From NCBI GenBank assembly GCA_016271365.2, contig CM028129.1, positions 460,550,501-460,614,500 of the forward strand: 64,000 bases of DNA, read 5' to 3'. Shown here one piece after another: positions 10,034-21,435 of the stretch; within the stretch, counting starts at the first letter, position 1, and each line of letters begins with the position of its first letter. The stretch comes from Neoceratodus forsteri (lineage: Eukaryota > Chordata > Ceratodontiformes > Ceratodontidae). Both the position numbers and the translations under genes were made by a program. Below the pieces are notes generated by a model that had not been told where the DNA came from, did not search any database, and worked only from the letters and a program-made list of their open reading frames with translations.

Positions 10034-10170
10034 TTTCTTATGAAAGAAGAATTTGGACTTATTTTTTTCACATTCTTCTTTAATGGGAACTAATCTTCTT
10101 TCATGAGCTCACGAAATCTCATGAAAGAAGATGATTTCTCATGAAAGAGGATTTGAACTTAGTTTTTTTC
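10034..10170. repeat. ~104-bp palindromic tandem satellite, right block
   Basis: It resumes with ATGAAAGAAGAATTTGGACTT, followed by a unit starting at 10068 and ending ...GAAAGAGGATTTGAACTTAG. This shows that the SINE entered a pre-existing array. Confidence 0.85.
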
Positions 10171-10821
10171 CACACTGAAACATTAAAAAGCCATAACACC
10201 ACCATTCATTGGAGTTAAAGGTACAATCTATATATCAAAAGAAAGGACTCAAGAGTTCTGCGTGTCTAACACCCACCCCCACCCCACACACACATGCTTA
10301 GGGGTGCACACAGCACCCAAAATTACCTCCCAACTTTTCATGGTTCCAAATCCACAATAAAGTCTGATAATCATCACAAATCCACCAAATGTGTATCACC
10401 TACACACTTGCCAAGATTCGGTCAAAACCGGCAAAAAACTGACCAAGTGATACTTAAAAAATAAACAAACACATTGTTGCCCATATACAATTAAGTGCAG
10501 GGAGTTAAAAAACACATACAATATATTTTTTATTTGACTCAAACTAAACTAGAGAAAGTTAGAATGAAGAAGTTAAATCATTTCCCAGATTGCCTGAATT
10601 CCCTTAGGAAAAAATAAAAATTTTAAAATGAAAATTGCCATAGGGTACCACTGCGACTTTAGCAAGCCATAAATTTGTTACTCTTTGGAGTTAAGAGACA
10701 ATCTATATATAAAACAAAGGTCTCAAAGAGTGCTACAAGGCTGACAGACAATGAATGTCTGCATTCATGGAGGCATGAAGAGCCCTGCACTTCCACATCC
10801 AAATGGATGTGGTCATAGGAC
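10171..10821. repeat. Two diverged direct copies ~475 bp apart
   Basis: AAGCCATAA..., GGAGTTAA and ACAATCTATATAT followed by AAAGGnCTCAA occur at about 10189-10260 and again at about 10664-10735. Otherwise the stretch is non-coding. CACATCCAAATGGATGTGG near 10793-10811 is a short palindrome. Confidence 0.6.
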
Positions 10822-11475
10822 CTGCATGAATGAGGATATGATTCTACTGTCTCAGAAAAAATGAAATTCATTGCCAAAAAAAAAAAAATTGTTAATCCAC
10901 CAGTTAGGGTTCAGATTAACGTGATAAAAGTAGGGAAATGTGATGTTATGGTTTCCAAACCTAACTCCCCACTCCCAGCCCCAAGCAGCAAAGGAAAAAA
11001 CATTATGGTTTTTGGCTGTCCTAAGTCTTGGCGAATTGTTGTTGGTGGAATCTTACTTGGAGTTCTCAACCCTAATGCTCACCCCATTCCCTGTGCAAAC
11101 AAGGTCAGATGTGATGTGTTTTCTTCCTGCAGGGCCCACAGGTTGTTGGCAACATGTAGGGATACATAGTTCTGTACGTTTAGAAACTACATCAGTATGA
11201 AGCACTGATTTAGTGCTGTATGTTGTGCCACAGACAGGAGGCTACATGCTGGGGGGCACAGGTGAGAATTAGTTCTGAGAACCCTGAGGAAGACTCCACC
11301 ACTGATTCGCCAAGACTCTGGACAGCCAAAACCATAATGTTTTTATTTTGCTGCTTGGGGGGTGGGGTGGTGAGATAGGGATGAAAACCCTAACAAAATG
11401 TTTCCCTGCTTTTGCCACTTTACTCTGAACCCCTAACTGGTGCATTAATGCAGGTGTTTTGTAATGAATATACTG
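10822..11475. mobile_element. Foldback family F, copy b
   Basis: It begins with the same left flank as copy a (GACCTGCATGAATGAGGATA-like, then CTCAGAAAAA and AAATTCATTGCCAAAA) and ends TTTTGTAATGAATATAC. Inner arms near 10980-11090 and 11270-11360 are complementary (AACATTATGGTTTTTGGCTG against CAGCCAAAACCATAATG). There is no conserved frame. Confidence 0.7.
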
Positions 11476-11789
11476 TACATATTATACAGGCACACTAATG
11501 CCTGTATATGAGGGTTGCATTTGGGGTTTCTTTAAAAAAGGCCATTTTCAAACACTTATAACTCAGCCATTATGGACCTTGGGGCTATAAGATATGGCAT
11601 GTATCAACTTAGTCCTGATGTCTGCTAATGTGGCAAGTTTTATAGATATACTGTATGTTTGTCCAGTTTGGATTTTGAAAGTGTTGGATTTATGTATTTC
11701 TGCACATTTTTGAACCAAATGTTTTGCTCAAGGATAGAGAAGAAACTGTAGGTACTGTTGTTAAGTTATGAAGCTTAGAGGTTTTCATA
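11476..11789. other. Non-coding stretch
   Basis: No gene or recognised repeat seen. Confidence 0.5.
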
Positions 11790-12365
11790 GGATTCATAGG
11801 AATTTACAAGCCTTGGAGGCAACTTGCCTATTACTGACTCACCATTTTTAATGGTTACATCCAAGTTTTTGTTCCTAATGCAGAAACTGACCAAAGCTTT
11901 CTTGATGATTTCAAACTTTTACTTTCAATGATAATTCTAGGGAGATCATTTCATATGGACACAACTCTTTGGTTTAGCCACATTCTTCTCCATATTGTGT
12001 TCTGCATTACCCTTTTTAATTTATACTCATCAGGTCTGGCACCATATGAGTTCTCTTTTAATTTCAATCCCAAACAGTGCCATAAGTTATAGATCACCCC
12101 TCATTCTTCTGTACTCCAAAGTGTACATATCCAGACTATTCAACCTTTCCTCATATGTAAGATCCTTAAATCTGTCACCATTTTAGCTGCTCTATTCTGC
12201 ACACCCTTCAGCAGCTTTATCGCTCTCTTAGTATGTGGAGCCCAGAACTGGCCACAGTACTCCAAGTGGGGCCTCATCATTACACTGTAAAGGGGCATCA
12301 GTACTCTTTAATCTCTGCTCCAGTGGTCCTTCATATGCTACCCAATATCCTTTCATTTGTTAGAT
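11790..12365 (-). pseudogene. CR1 LINE remnant: RT C-terminus
   Basis: On the minus strand the right half gives [19 protein letters not shown] and [18 protein letters not shown], the conserved C-terminal CR1 block, followed by degenerate downstream sequence to about 11790. Frames are broken. The copy lacks RT catalytic blocks and looks old. Confidence 0.75.
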
Positions 12366-12708
12366 GTTAGGGAGGAAGAGGTCCTTTTTGTGGTTTAGTG
12401 AACAAATGTTAATTCATTTTGTAGTTATTAACATTATCTGTTCGCACATGCTCTGTTCACTGAAAAAATAGCTAAAAAAATCTACAAAGGGATACATTTT
12501 GAAACTTACAGGTTTGTTAGATATTATGGAGCAACAGATCTTTTTGGTCAAAAAAATGTATTCACTTTGAAGCTATTAATGGTTTATTGTTCCCACTTTT
12601 TCAGTTCATGGGAAACAAAAATAGCTAAACACCATATTTCATCAAATAGAAGCTACCCCCCCAAAAAAAAGCAACCCTCAAAGACAAGCTTCAGGTCCAA
12701 ATTAATAC
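12366..12708. other. Non-coding stretch
   Basis: AT-rich, no gene recognised. It ends at the left TTAA of the palindromic MITE. Confidence 0.5.
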
Positions 12709-13108
12709 TTAAAGGGACACATTCATGTATAGTGGCAGTCATAGTTTGAAAGCCCATGAAAACTTATTTTAATTGATGTATTGGGCATACCTGTAGTTGG
12801 AAGCAGTCCAGAGAAATAGTTGACAGAGTCTGTGCAATATAAATACTACATTAAAGCCATTCTTAGAACCTTGTGACATCAGTGACGATCAAGCAGTACC
12901 GAACTGCATTGAGTTAAGCACTGCTTGATCGTCACCAACATAACAAGGTTCTAAGAATGGCTCTAATGTACTATTTATATTGCACAGACTCAGTCATCTA
13001 TATTTCTGGACTGCTTCCAGCTACAGGTATGCCCACTACCTCAATTAAAATAACTTTTCATGGACATTCAAAGTATGTCTGCCACTGTTCATGAATGTGT
13101 CCCTTTAA
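12709..13108. mobile_element. Palindromic T2/Kolobok-like MITE
   Basis: A 400-bp palindrome: arms 12709-12897 and 12920-13108, 189 nt each, complementary with few mismatches around a 22-nt loop. The ends read TTAAAGGGACACATTCATG. Terminal TTAAAGG with TTAA target duplication is the known signature of the T2 MITEs (Kolobok superfamily) first described in Xenopus. It is non-coding and would need a transposase elsewhere. Confidence 0.85.
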
Positions 13109-13116
13109 TACTGGGT

Positions 13117-13620
13117 CAGAGTAGGGGGTCGAAGGACAGAATTACATTGAATTGTGTCCTCCCCTGAAACAACTTGGGGACTCTTATATTTTCCTGGGCC
13201 AGAAATAAATTGTGGGGGCCAGTATCAGGAAAACTGCTCCTGAGACAAAGAACTCTGCAGCAGCTGCAGGGGGGGGGAGAGAGAGAGCAGAGCCCAACAA
13301 TAGACAAAGGGAGCCTATTGAATGAAAAAAAGGTGCCAGTTTCAAATGCAGTGCAGCCTTGGAATTTGTGACTAGTATTCAGATCATCATTGAGCTGTCA
13401 TTGGAGAGACATAGTAGGGGGTTGGAGGACAGGAGTGCATTGATTTGTGTCCTTCCCCCGAAACAACTTAGGAACTCTTTTTTTTATAGGACAGAAATAA
13501 ATCATGGGGGCTAGCATCAGGAGTCCCGCCCCTGAATCAAAGAATGCTGCAGTAGCTGCAGGGGGGAGAGAGAGTGCAGAGAAGAGCACAGCAACAGACA
13601 AAGGGAGCCTATTGCTATTT
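13117..13620. repeat. Tandem duplication, ~293-bp unit
   Basis: GTAGGGGGT(C/T)G(A/G)AGGACAG starts at 13121 and again at 13414. The copies share GAAACAACTT, CAGAAATAAAT, a CTGCAG(C/T)AGCTGCAGGGGGG block and ACAAAGGGAGCCTATTG. The second copy is incomplete. There is no conserved frame. Confidence 0.8.
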
Positions 13621-13980
13621 TCCTCCCACCCACCCCAGTCACCCTCCCACCCTAGGCCATGCCTTATTTTATTGGCTCAAGTAAATTGTGAACAGGTGTA
13701 CAATCGGGGAGGCATCAGAGAACATCAAAAACAGTGAATAATTTGTGTATTTTTATTTGATTGGTTAAGTAGCATTAATGAACACTGAGACAGATGACTG
13801 AAACAGGGGTCAAGTAGTGCATGTTAAATGTTGAATGTAAATCAGGGACAAAGCACAGAAATCAATCAAGAAGAGCAATGTAGTTTTATTTTTATTTCAT
13901 TTGTATGGTGTTTAACACATTTAGTAGCCTATGAAAATCTGCTCAAGAAGGGCAGTTCAAAACAGCAAATTGCTTGAGAA
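13621..13980. other. Non-coding stretch
   Basis: No gene seen. It leads into the tandem repeats at 13985. Confidence 0.45.
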
Positions 13981-13984
13981 ACTA

Positions 13985-14273
13985 GAATAGCTACATAGAG
14001 TATATTGAAACAGGGGCTTATTGGTGTCCCTAAATTCCCCTATTAGTTTCCCTAAACTGACTGTTGGAGTTGCTGGGCAATGGCGTAGAGCTTGATCAAC
14101 TTAGTAGTAACAGAGAGTATATTAGTGGCCCTAAATTGACTGTTGGAGTTGATGGGCAATGGTATAGTGGTTTATAAACTTCAGTAGCCACATAGAGTAT
14201 ATTGAAACAGTGGCTTATTAGTTTCCCTAAATTCCCCTATTAGTGGCCTAAATTGCCTGTTGGAGTTGTTTAC
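13985..14273. repeat. Imperfect tandem repeat, ~197-bp period
   Basis: AGAGTATATTGAAACAG occurs at 13997 and 14194. CCCTAAATT and CTGTTGGAGTTG(C/A)TGGGCAATGG blocks recur three times. It lies just upstream of the plus-strand CR1-B and could be part of its 5' region. Confidence 0.65.
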
Positions 14274-14274
14274 T

Positions 14275-15691
14275 AGGGAAAAACAAAGGGATGGGGCACC
14301 CTGCCCTTTACGTTCAGCAGAGGGGGTGAGTGGATGGCAGGTGGAAAGTTTGATATGGCATAGAGAAAATTGGAGAATTATTAACTGTAATGGATGTGGG
14401 GCAGCAGTGTTCTTGGACATAATGTGGAGGGCAGGTGGCTACCTAGTGTGCAAGTACCTGGGACAGCAGAGAGCAGAGATAAACTGGTTAAGATGGAGAT
14501 TGGAAGGGAGGAGGAGTGGATGGGGGAAAAATGGAAAAGAGGAGAGCTAGGGATGGGGAGGGAGGGGTTTAGCTGGGAAAATGAAACTAGAAATGGATGT
14601 ATTGGGGTAGCCACTGGTAAGCTAGATGGCATGAGCAGGGGGGAGGCAGGGAGGGAACCATGGAGATTGAGGGCAGCGGACCAACACAGGCAAAATGATA
14701 CAGTAAAGGAGCACTGGCAGGTGGTAGGGGAACTCAAAGAAAGACAAACAAGATGGGGTGCAGTATCTATGGGGGACAGGGGAAATGAAACAGAGAGACT
14801 CTCAGCCCGGTGGTGCAGAGGGCTGAGGTGCTGGATGCCTTACCTTGTGCTACAACAGTGACCCATGTTTGGAGCGAGCATGGGCCACCAGAGGTTGGTG
14901 GGGGGGAGGGAGTGGAGCTGGATTGAGCCACTGAGAGGCAGCTCTCTTCTCCAGGGAGGGATGTGGTGTTCCCTCAGTTCTTGGCTGCCTCATGGTGGAG
15001 GCTAGGGGGCAACGCAGGCTGAGAAGGAGCCAGGCATTATACCAGGAAGGAGGACGGGTCTGATACTGAGACAACGGGGTGCATGCACGCATCCACTTAC
15101 ATGCATGTCTGAGTATGGGGCCCCGGGAGTAAGGGGAAGAACAGCAGTAAATACCTTCACTGGACAGTATGACAGCTGGCCCCTCCAAAGCTCCTACCAT
15201 TGACCGGGCACCCTCATCAAGAATGAGATGGTGGAAGGTAAGTACTGGGTTGCCGGGAGCCGGAGAGAGGGTGGCCAGAATGGGGGTCCAGGGGAGAGAG
15301 GTGCATAAACGTAAGATGAAAAACCAAAAAACAGAGAGGCTCCATAGGGGTCAGGTGCACTACGGAGAACAAATGTGAGGCACTAGCAGGTTTGACAGAC
15401 CATGAGGAACAAGGAGTGGAGGGTGATATTAGAAACCTGGTAGAGGAATGTATACAAAATAAATCAGAAGAGGGGAAGCAGAAAGGGAGGGAGAATGGAA
15501 AAAAATGGACAGAAGGGTAGAGTAGTACAGGGAGCTAGGAGAAATGAGGACAGAGCAGGGGAAAGGAGAGTTGAAGAAGGGCTTCAGAAAAGAAGGAAGT
15601 GGGGTACAGAAGACAGTGAGGAAGGACCACTGTGGGGGGGGACTACACAGGAGGACAGGTAGGGAAATATGGAACAGGCAAGGATGAGAAG
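14275..15691 (+). mobile_element. CR1-B, segment 1: 5' region (left of DIRS-1)
   Basis: Purine-rich sequence leading into DIRS-1. Its last ~170 bp (about 15500-15670) resembles the sequence immediately right of DIRS-1 (21425-21600), including AGTGGGGTACAGAAG and GACTACAC/GACTACTG contexts. A short frame near 14385 has Cys pairs (NCNGCGAAVF..GYLVCKY) that might be a CR1 ORF1 zinc finger, but this is weak. It is assigned to CR1-B by continuity and that shared sequence. Confidence 0.45.
14803..15165 (+). mobile_element. tRNA-headed SINE family S1, copy 2
   Basis: It starts CAGCCCGGTGGTGCAGAGGG, then GCTGAGGTGCTGGA as in copy 1, with a degenerate B-box region (CATGTTTGGAG). The body is diverged (GGATTGAGCCACTGAGAGG...). 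The right boundary is approximate. It is inserted in the CR1-B 5' region. Confidence 0.6.
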
Positions 15692-15695
15692 AAAA

Positions 15696-15895
15696 AATGA
15701 CTCACCATAGTAATGTTGTTTCTTCTAATGGAGTCTTGCTGTATTCTGACAATATGCAATTTGCCCCAGCACTTGAACTGCCCTGGAGAGGAAAGAGTTA
15801 ACTCTATGCAGAAGCACAGAACGTTGAGCTTGAGCTTGGTTTTCAGACCTCTGTCTCTGGTACTTATCAGTGTAACCATCAGATTCTTACCAGCA
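15696..15895. repeat. DIRS-1 left inverted terminal repeat
   Basis: Complementary to about 21260-21425. Shared blocks include GTCTTGCTGTATTCTGACAA, CACTTGAACTGC, GGAGAGGAAAGAGTTAACTC, ATGCAGAAGC and CAGAGACAGAGG (in one strand or the other). Confidence 0.9.
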
Positions 15896-16182
15896 AACTA
15901 ACTAACTAGTACACAAAGTGGAAATTGTTTACTAAAAGCCAAAGGCAACAATTTGGGCCCCAAAAGACTCAAGTCGAGAACCCAAGAAAAAAGGTAGTGA
16001 CTAAACATATATATATATAGATAGACATATATATACACATAACAATAACAAAAATAAAACAACTACCCCATCCTAAAGAGGAAGGGTACAGGTACACCCC
16101 TGAGGTGCAACACTGTACCTGCCAGCCCACTTCCCAAAAACTAGGTTCTGAGGGGGGAGGCAGGGAGGGAGGGAGGCCATAA

Positions 16183-16285
16183 TACAGCAAGACTCCATTA
16201 GAAGAAACAACATTACTGTGATGAGTAATTTTTTCTTCAAACACCATGAAGTCTTGCTGTATTCTGACAATATGCAGACTACCAA
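16183..16285. repeat. DIRS-1 internal complementary region
   Basis: The left half (CAAGACTCCATTAGAAGAAA, CAACATTACTGTGATGAGT) is the complement of the left terminus at 15692-15750. The right half (CTTCAAACACCATGAAGTCT, TGCTGTATTCTGACAATATG) matches the complement of the right terminus at 21370-21430. It therefore reads as the two element ends joined, as needed to template circle closure in the DIRS replication model. Confidence 0.88.
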
Positions 16286-16329
16286 GCAGTTCCCCCAGGA
16301 GGAGGGAATGCAGAACCTACCTTGGGAAC

Positions 16330-17773
16330 AGGCTGTGCAGTACTGCTGTGCCAAACCTCACATCACGCTTAGCCTGGATGACCAGAGAATAATGCTTGGT
16401 GAATGTATGGACTGTTTTCAGGTGGCTGCTTTACAGATTTCTAGCAAGAGTATATCTCTGGCAGCAGTCTGAGTGGCAGCTGTACTCCTAGTTGAGCGAG
16501 CCCTCAGGCCTGGAGGGGGTGTTTTGCCCCATTTGTCATAGCAGAATTGTATACAAGAGGCAATCCACCTGGCAGCAGTCCTTTTAGTAGCAGGCTTACC
16601 TTTTCCCACTTCACCATAAGTGAGAAACAATTGAAGAGAATCATGCCTGTGTGCCTTAGTATGCTCTATATAGTATCTAAGAGCCCTTTTTACATCCAAA
16701 CTGTGTAACTTTCTTTCCCCTGAAGAAGAACGGTCAGTAAAAAATGCAGGAAGAGACATGGACTGGTTCAGAGGAAAATCTGACACCACTTTAAGAAAGA
16801 ACCTCCTGTTGGTTCTTAGGACCACCTTATCCTTATGGAAGGAAATGAAGTTAGGCTCGACTGACAGAGCTTATAATTCACTAATCCGCCTGGCAGAAGC
16901 AATAGCTACCAGGAACACAGTTTTCCAGGTCAAGTACTTAAGATCAGCCAAAGCTAGAGGTTCAAAGGATGGCTGCATAAGCTGAGCAATGCAGACATTA
17001 AGATCCCAAGCTGGAGTAGGCTGTCGAAAGGGAGGGTTGATATTAACCAGACCCTTGAAGAACTTACTAAAAACAGGTTGAGATGCCAGGGAAGAGCCCT
17101 TCTGTGCTGAAAGGAATGCAGAGACAGCTGCTAAGTGAACCTTCAGGGTTGCAGGCCTAAGACCCAGACTATTAAGGTGAACCAGATAGTCCAAAGTTGT
17201 AGCAATATTTGCAGAATCAGGTGAAATGCCTTTCTGAGAACACCAAATGCTGAATCTTTTCCATTTGGAATTATAAGTTTTTCTAGTAGAGGGTTTCCTA
17301 GAAACCTTCAAGATATCCAGAACTCCCTGAGAAAGACGCAGGCCTGCATATTCTAACTCTTCAAGAGCCAGGCCTTGAGGTTGAGAGACTGGAGACTGGG
17401 GTACCAGATCCTCCCCTGAGAGGAGGTTAGGAGATTGTATCTCTTGGGGAGAGACAGGGGACGTGACACTGCCAGAGATAGCAGCAGGGGATACCAAGGC
17501 TGTCTGGCCCAATCTGGAGCCACCAGAATCACTGTGCAGGGTTGAGAGCTGATTTTGATCAGGACTTGGAACAATAGAGGAAAGGGAGGGAAGGCATAAA
17601 GAAACCTGCCCTTCCAGTCCAGAATGAGAGCATCCAGAGGAACAGTCCCCAGGACTGGAGGTCTGCAGCAAAACAGAGGAAGTTTGTGATTGTCTGGTGC
17701 TACAAAGAGATCTGTCTCTGGAATGCCTCATCTGGTGAAGATGACTTGTAGGATGTGAGGGTGCAGGGACCAT
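16330..17773 (-). pseudogene. DIRS-1 tyrosine recombinase (two stops, catalytic His replaced)
   Basis: Integrates the circular DNA copy. The N-terminal SAM-like part includes KPSTRKTYNSKWKRFSIWC and LKVHLAAVSAFL. Box I Arg is in ASARRISEL. The next codon is a TAA stop, after which the same frame continues (16825-16418) with LRARSTRSTA. In the related DIRS-2 this box II is HSTR; here the His codon is CGC (16496-16498), so a catalytic residue is lost. A TGA then replaces Trp after ICKAAT, and the nucleophile Tyr lies in KHYSL (codon 16389-16391). Overall length and order match DIRS recombinases. Confidence 0.88.
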
Positions 17774-19246
17774 TCATGATGTCCCTGGGAGATTCTGCTC
17801 AGAGCATCTGCCAGTACATTGTCCTTCCCTGGGAGATGAATTGCTATCAGGGAAGTTTGAAGGGAATAGGCAAGAGACCACAGTTTCATGGCCTCTGTGC
17901 ACAAGGCCATGGACAGAGTGCTTGTTGATGTACCACATTGTGGTGGTGTTGTCTGTCCTGACCTGCACAACCTTGCCCCTGACCAATTCTGAGAAGACCT
18001 GAAGGGCCAGGAAAACTGCCATGAGTTCTAGAAGACTGATATGAAGGATAGACTCTTGAGGGGTCCAGACCCCCTGAGCCATGAGGGCTACCAAATGGGC
18101 TCCCCAGCCTAGGAGAGAAGCATCTGTAGTTAGGACTACTGAGGGGACTTGACAGAGAAATGGAACACCCTGTCTGAGGTTGTCCTGGTCCAGCCACCAT
18201 TGGAGAGCTTGGAACAGAGTCTGAGTCACTGGAATCAATTTTGTGAGAGAGTCTCTTTTCTGAGACCAAAAGGACCTTAGGTGGAACTGAATGTCCCTCA
18301 TCTGAAATCTGGCTTCTTGCACCACTGCAGTGGAAGCTGTGATGTGGCCCAGGAGTTGAAGAAACTGCCTTGCTGGATGAGAGACCAGAGGTCAAAAAGA
18401 TGAAACAAGATCTGTGAGGGCCTTTACCCTTGCCAGAGGGAGGAAGGCTTTTGCTTGGATAGCATCCAACTCTATTCCTATGAAAGTAAGAAGGTGTGCT
18501 GGTTTGAGAATAGACTTTGGGAGATTGAGAAGAAACCCCAGAGAATTGAGCAAGTCTTGAGTGATTTGCAGAGCTGGCTTGACCTGGTTGGAGGACTGAC
18601 CTACAATTAGCCAGTCATCCAGATATGGGAAGATGGAAATACCCTGCTTTCTGAGAAAGGCAACCACTACTGCAAGGCACTTTGTGAACATCCTTATAGC
18701 TGATGGTAGACTGAAGGGCATGGCTCTAAACTGATAATGGCCTGAAGGCAACTTGAATCTGAGGTACTTTCTGTGGGAGCATCTGATAGCAATATGGAAA
18801 TAGGCATCCTTGAGGTCCAGGGATGCTAGCCAATCCCCTGGCCTTAGTGAGGGAAGAATCATTCCCAGAGTCACCATTTTGAATTTTGGTTTTGTGATGT
18901 GTTTGTTCATATACCTTAGGTCTAGGATGGGTCGCCACCCCCCTGTCTTTTTTGGGGTAAGAAAGTACCTGGAGTACAGGACTTTGCCCCTGTGCTGAGT
19001 AGGAACTACCTCTACGGCTCTGCGAGCCAGAAGAGAAGAAACCTCTGCCTCTAGAGCAAGGGTCTCTGAGATGGATGCAGGTGGAAAAGACCTGGCCCTC
19101 AGTTTTGGAAACCTTTTGAAGCTGAGGGACAGTCCCTGGCTTACTACCTCCAGGATCCACTTGTCTGAGGTAACAGACATCCAGGCCTGCAAGTAGTAAG
19201 CCAGCCTGCCTCCTACTGGAGTGGGGGAGTCAACACGGTCTGACAC
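17730..19246 (-). pseudogene. DIRS-1 reverse transcriptase-RNase H (one in-frame TGA, one frameshift)
   Basis: The RT runs from 19246: TPKKTGGWRPILDLRYMN, LASLDLKDAYFHI (first catalytic Asp), LPFS-type block B written MPFSLPSAIRMF, and FPYLDDWLIVG (catalytic YLDD at 18614-18625). A single TGA at 18392 ends the first frame. The same frame then carries RNase H: VLTTDASLLGWGAH (Asp), SLLELMAVF (Glu) and VRTDNTTTMWYI (Asp), all acidic residues present. A shift near 17900 moves to the frame giving HLPGKDNVLADALSR and FTRW, the usual tether to the recombinase region. The gene is nearly intact. Confidence 0.9.
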
Positions 19247-20858
19247 ATCAGGGTATCTGCTTGGCAGGAGCCTTGGACTGGGAAGAGGATGCAGCCCTGT
19301 TCATCCCCCTCCTGCATCTCTCTTGAAAAAACCCCCTCTGTGGGAAAGGAGAGGAAGCCTGAGCTTGGTAGAAAGGCTTGTGGAAAGGCTTGCCCTTCCC
19401 CTAGACTGCTTCTTCTGAGGAGTGGCTTGCCTCTCTTTGGCTTGTGCACTCCTGTAGGTGGTTCTGTACTCATCCATTTTCTTCATGTAAGCCTCTGTCT
19501 GCTCCTCAAACAGAGAGGTACCCACTATAGGGAAATCCATAGCCTTAGCCTGGGTATCCTGCAAAAGGCTAGTACATCTGAGCCAAGCATGTCTCCTGAG
19601 AGACAAGATGTAGCCATGACTCTTGATGCCACATCATTGGAGTACACAGCAGCATGGAATTTTACCATGGATGCCTTGGTTCCATCAGCAGCCACCTCCT
19701 CCAGCTCTTTGGCTAGCTGGGAGGAGGCCTGTTTAGCCAGTTCCAGAACCGTATCCCACCTGGACATCTGGTACCTGGCTGTGTAGGCCATATAGTTAGC
19801 CTGCCTGAGTTCCAAAGAAGATACCAACTACTGCTTTTTGGCCATGGCATCGGCCTTCCTGGAGTCTTTGTCTGGGGTGTGTGAAACAAAAGGAATGTTA
19901 GCCTTGTCATAGACTGCAGCCTACACTACCCCAACATGGCTGCAATGATTGTATAAAAACTCCATACCTGAGCCTGATAGCGTGTACCTCCTGTCCATTC
20001 TCTTATCCACAGGAGGTAGGGAGTTAGGAGTCTGTAAAATATTTTTTGTCTGTTTCCCCAAGGACTTGTGAAGAAGGATAGATAATCTCTTGGACTCTGG
20101 AATGTCCATCATCTCAACAAAATCAGGCTTTTCCTCCTCCTCAGCAGTTTCAACCATTGGGAGAGCGTTTCAGCCACCTTCTTGTAAAACAAGAAGTGTG
20201 ACAGGGACTCAGAAAGCATGGGAGCGGAGACATTGGAGGGTCTGTCTAGGGAGCTGTCCAGTTCAATGGGCACATCCAGACCTTCAAATCTGTTAGTTTC
20301 ATCCTCATCATTGGGATACTCTTCGTCTCCCTCCCACTCCTCATAAAAAGCATCTGGATTGTAGTCCGATGGAGTCGGATCCAACCGAACCAACCGCTTA
20401 ACCAACGGTACCAATTCGGACAGAACCGGGCAAAGTGATTGAACTATACTAATCACTTTGGCTATCTTGTCAGCAGTTAGAGTATACGGTGCTGGATCCA
20501 AACCGGCTGACATACATTTTCATTTTGACGGAACCGACCCCTCGGAGTCGGACCTCCTTTTGCCCGAGGAGGTATTGCCTAGGTCAGTAGGCACCTCCTC
20601 AGGTTCATCCGCAACTGAACCGGGTTGGCCATCTGGATCTATAGACTTCTCAGCTTCCCTTTCCTTCAGCCTACTCAATCTTTTTTCCAGAGTGGCTTTA
20701 GGAAAATTCTTACAAATGTGGCAGTCTGTTTTGAGGTGGTCAAATCCCAGACAGTAAAGACAGATGAGGTGGGGGTCAGCTTTAGCAAAGGCCTCCCCTC
20801 ACTCAGTACAGTGTTGAAAAACACTGGGACTGATTTTTTTCTTGGGTTTCTCAGACAT
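19215..20858 (-). pseudogene. DIRS-1 gag-like ORF1 (broken)
   Basis: I place the start at an ATG at 20858 (MSEKPKKKIS). A TGA follows about 19 codons later. The frame then shows a Cys/His cluster, CLYCLGFDHLKTDCHIC, resembling a zinc finger. Downstream frames (20109-20513, 19921-20157, 19525-19827, 19301-19606) give an acidic linker and the conserved C-terminal region ending near the RT start. DIRS-2 shows the homologous part at about 29640-30240. Total ~548 codons if rejoined in concept, usual for this family. Confidence 0.75.
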
Positions 20859-21259
20859 GGTCAACCTAAACAATTACCCTTAAAGCTTTTAAGCCAGGTA
20901 ATAACCAACCGATCAGTTACAAACCGTGTTACAGGTTCTGTAAAAGAACCAAAAAAAGTCCAGTTCCTTTGAAACTGATTGGCACTGGAACACCACACTA
21001 AATCTCAGAAAAAATTAAATCATTAGAAAAATTAGGAAAAAGGTTGGTTCCTAACTGGACCAACTGATGAGAAACCGAGACACTGAATTAAATAAAATAA
21101 AAGTAACCACCTATCTACCACACTACCTGTACCATAGACAGAGTCTGGAAATCTGAAAAAATAATAAATCAGTTAGACAGACCAAATGCTGATTCAAACT
21201 CAACCGAACCGTGCTGAGGAGAAATCTCCGGAGCGACTTCACTGTTAGGCAGAGTAAAG

Positions 21260-21435
21260 AATCTGACGGTTACACTGGTAAGTACCAGAGACAGAGGTTT
21301 GAAAACCGAGCTCGAGCTCAACATTCTATGCTTCTGCATAGAGTTAACTCTTTCCTCTCCAGAGCAGTTCAAGTGCTGGGGCTAACTGCATATTGTCAGA
21401 ATACAGCAAGACTTCATGTTGTTTGAAAAGAAATA
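21260..21435. repeat. DIRS-1 right inverted terminal repeat
   Basis: Complement of 15696-15895. It carries GTTAACTCTTTCCTCTCCAG and TTGTCAGAATACAGCAAGAC. The right boundary is uncertain by about ten bases. Confidence 0.88.

Larger units (their letters stand above)
15692..21435 (-). mobile_element. DIRS-1: DIRS-type tyrosine-recombinase retrotransposon, structurally complete
   Basis: A ~5.7-kb element with inverted terminal repeats, an internal complementary region and three coding blocks on the minus strand: gag (20858-19215), RT-RNase H (19246-17730) and tyrosine recombinase (17773-16330). DIRS elements replicate through a circular DNA intermediate and integrate with a tyrosine recombinase instead of an integrase, so they leave no target duplication; none is seen here. 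Few mutations: one stop in RT-RH, one frame change after RNase H, two stops in the recombinase and one early stop in gag. It sits inside CR1-B. Confidence 0.9.

Noticed and set aside
14394..14861. 155-codon plus frame
   Set aside because: Purine-rich low-complexity reading that crosses the boundary of SINE S1 copy 2; no recognisable domain.
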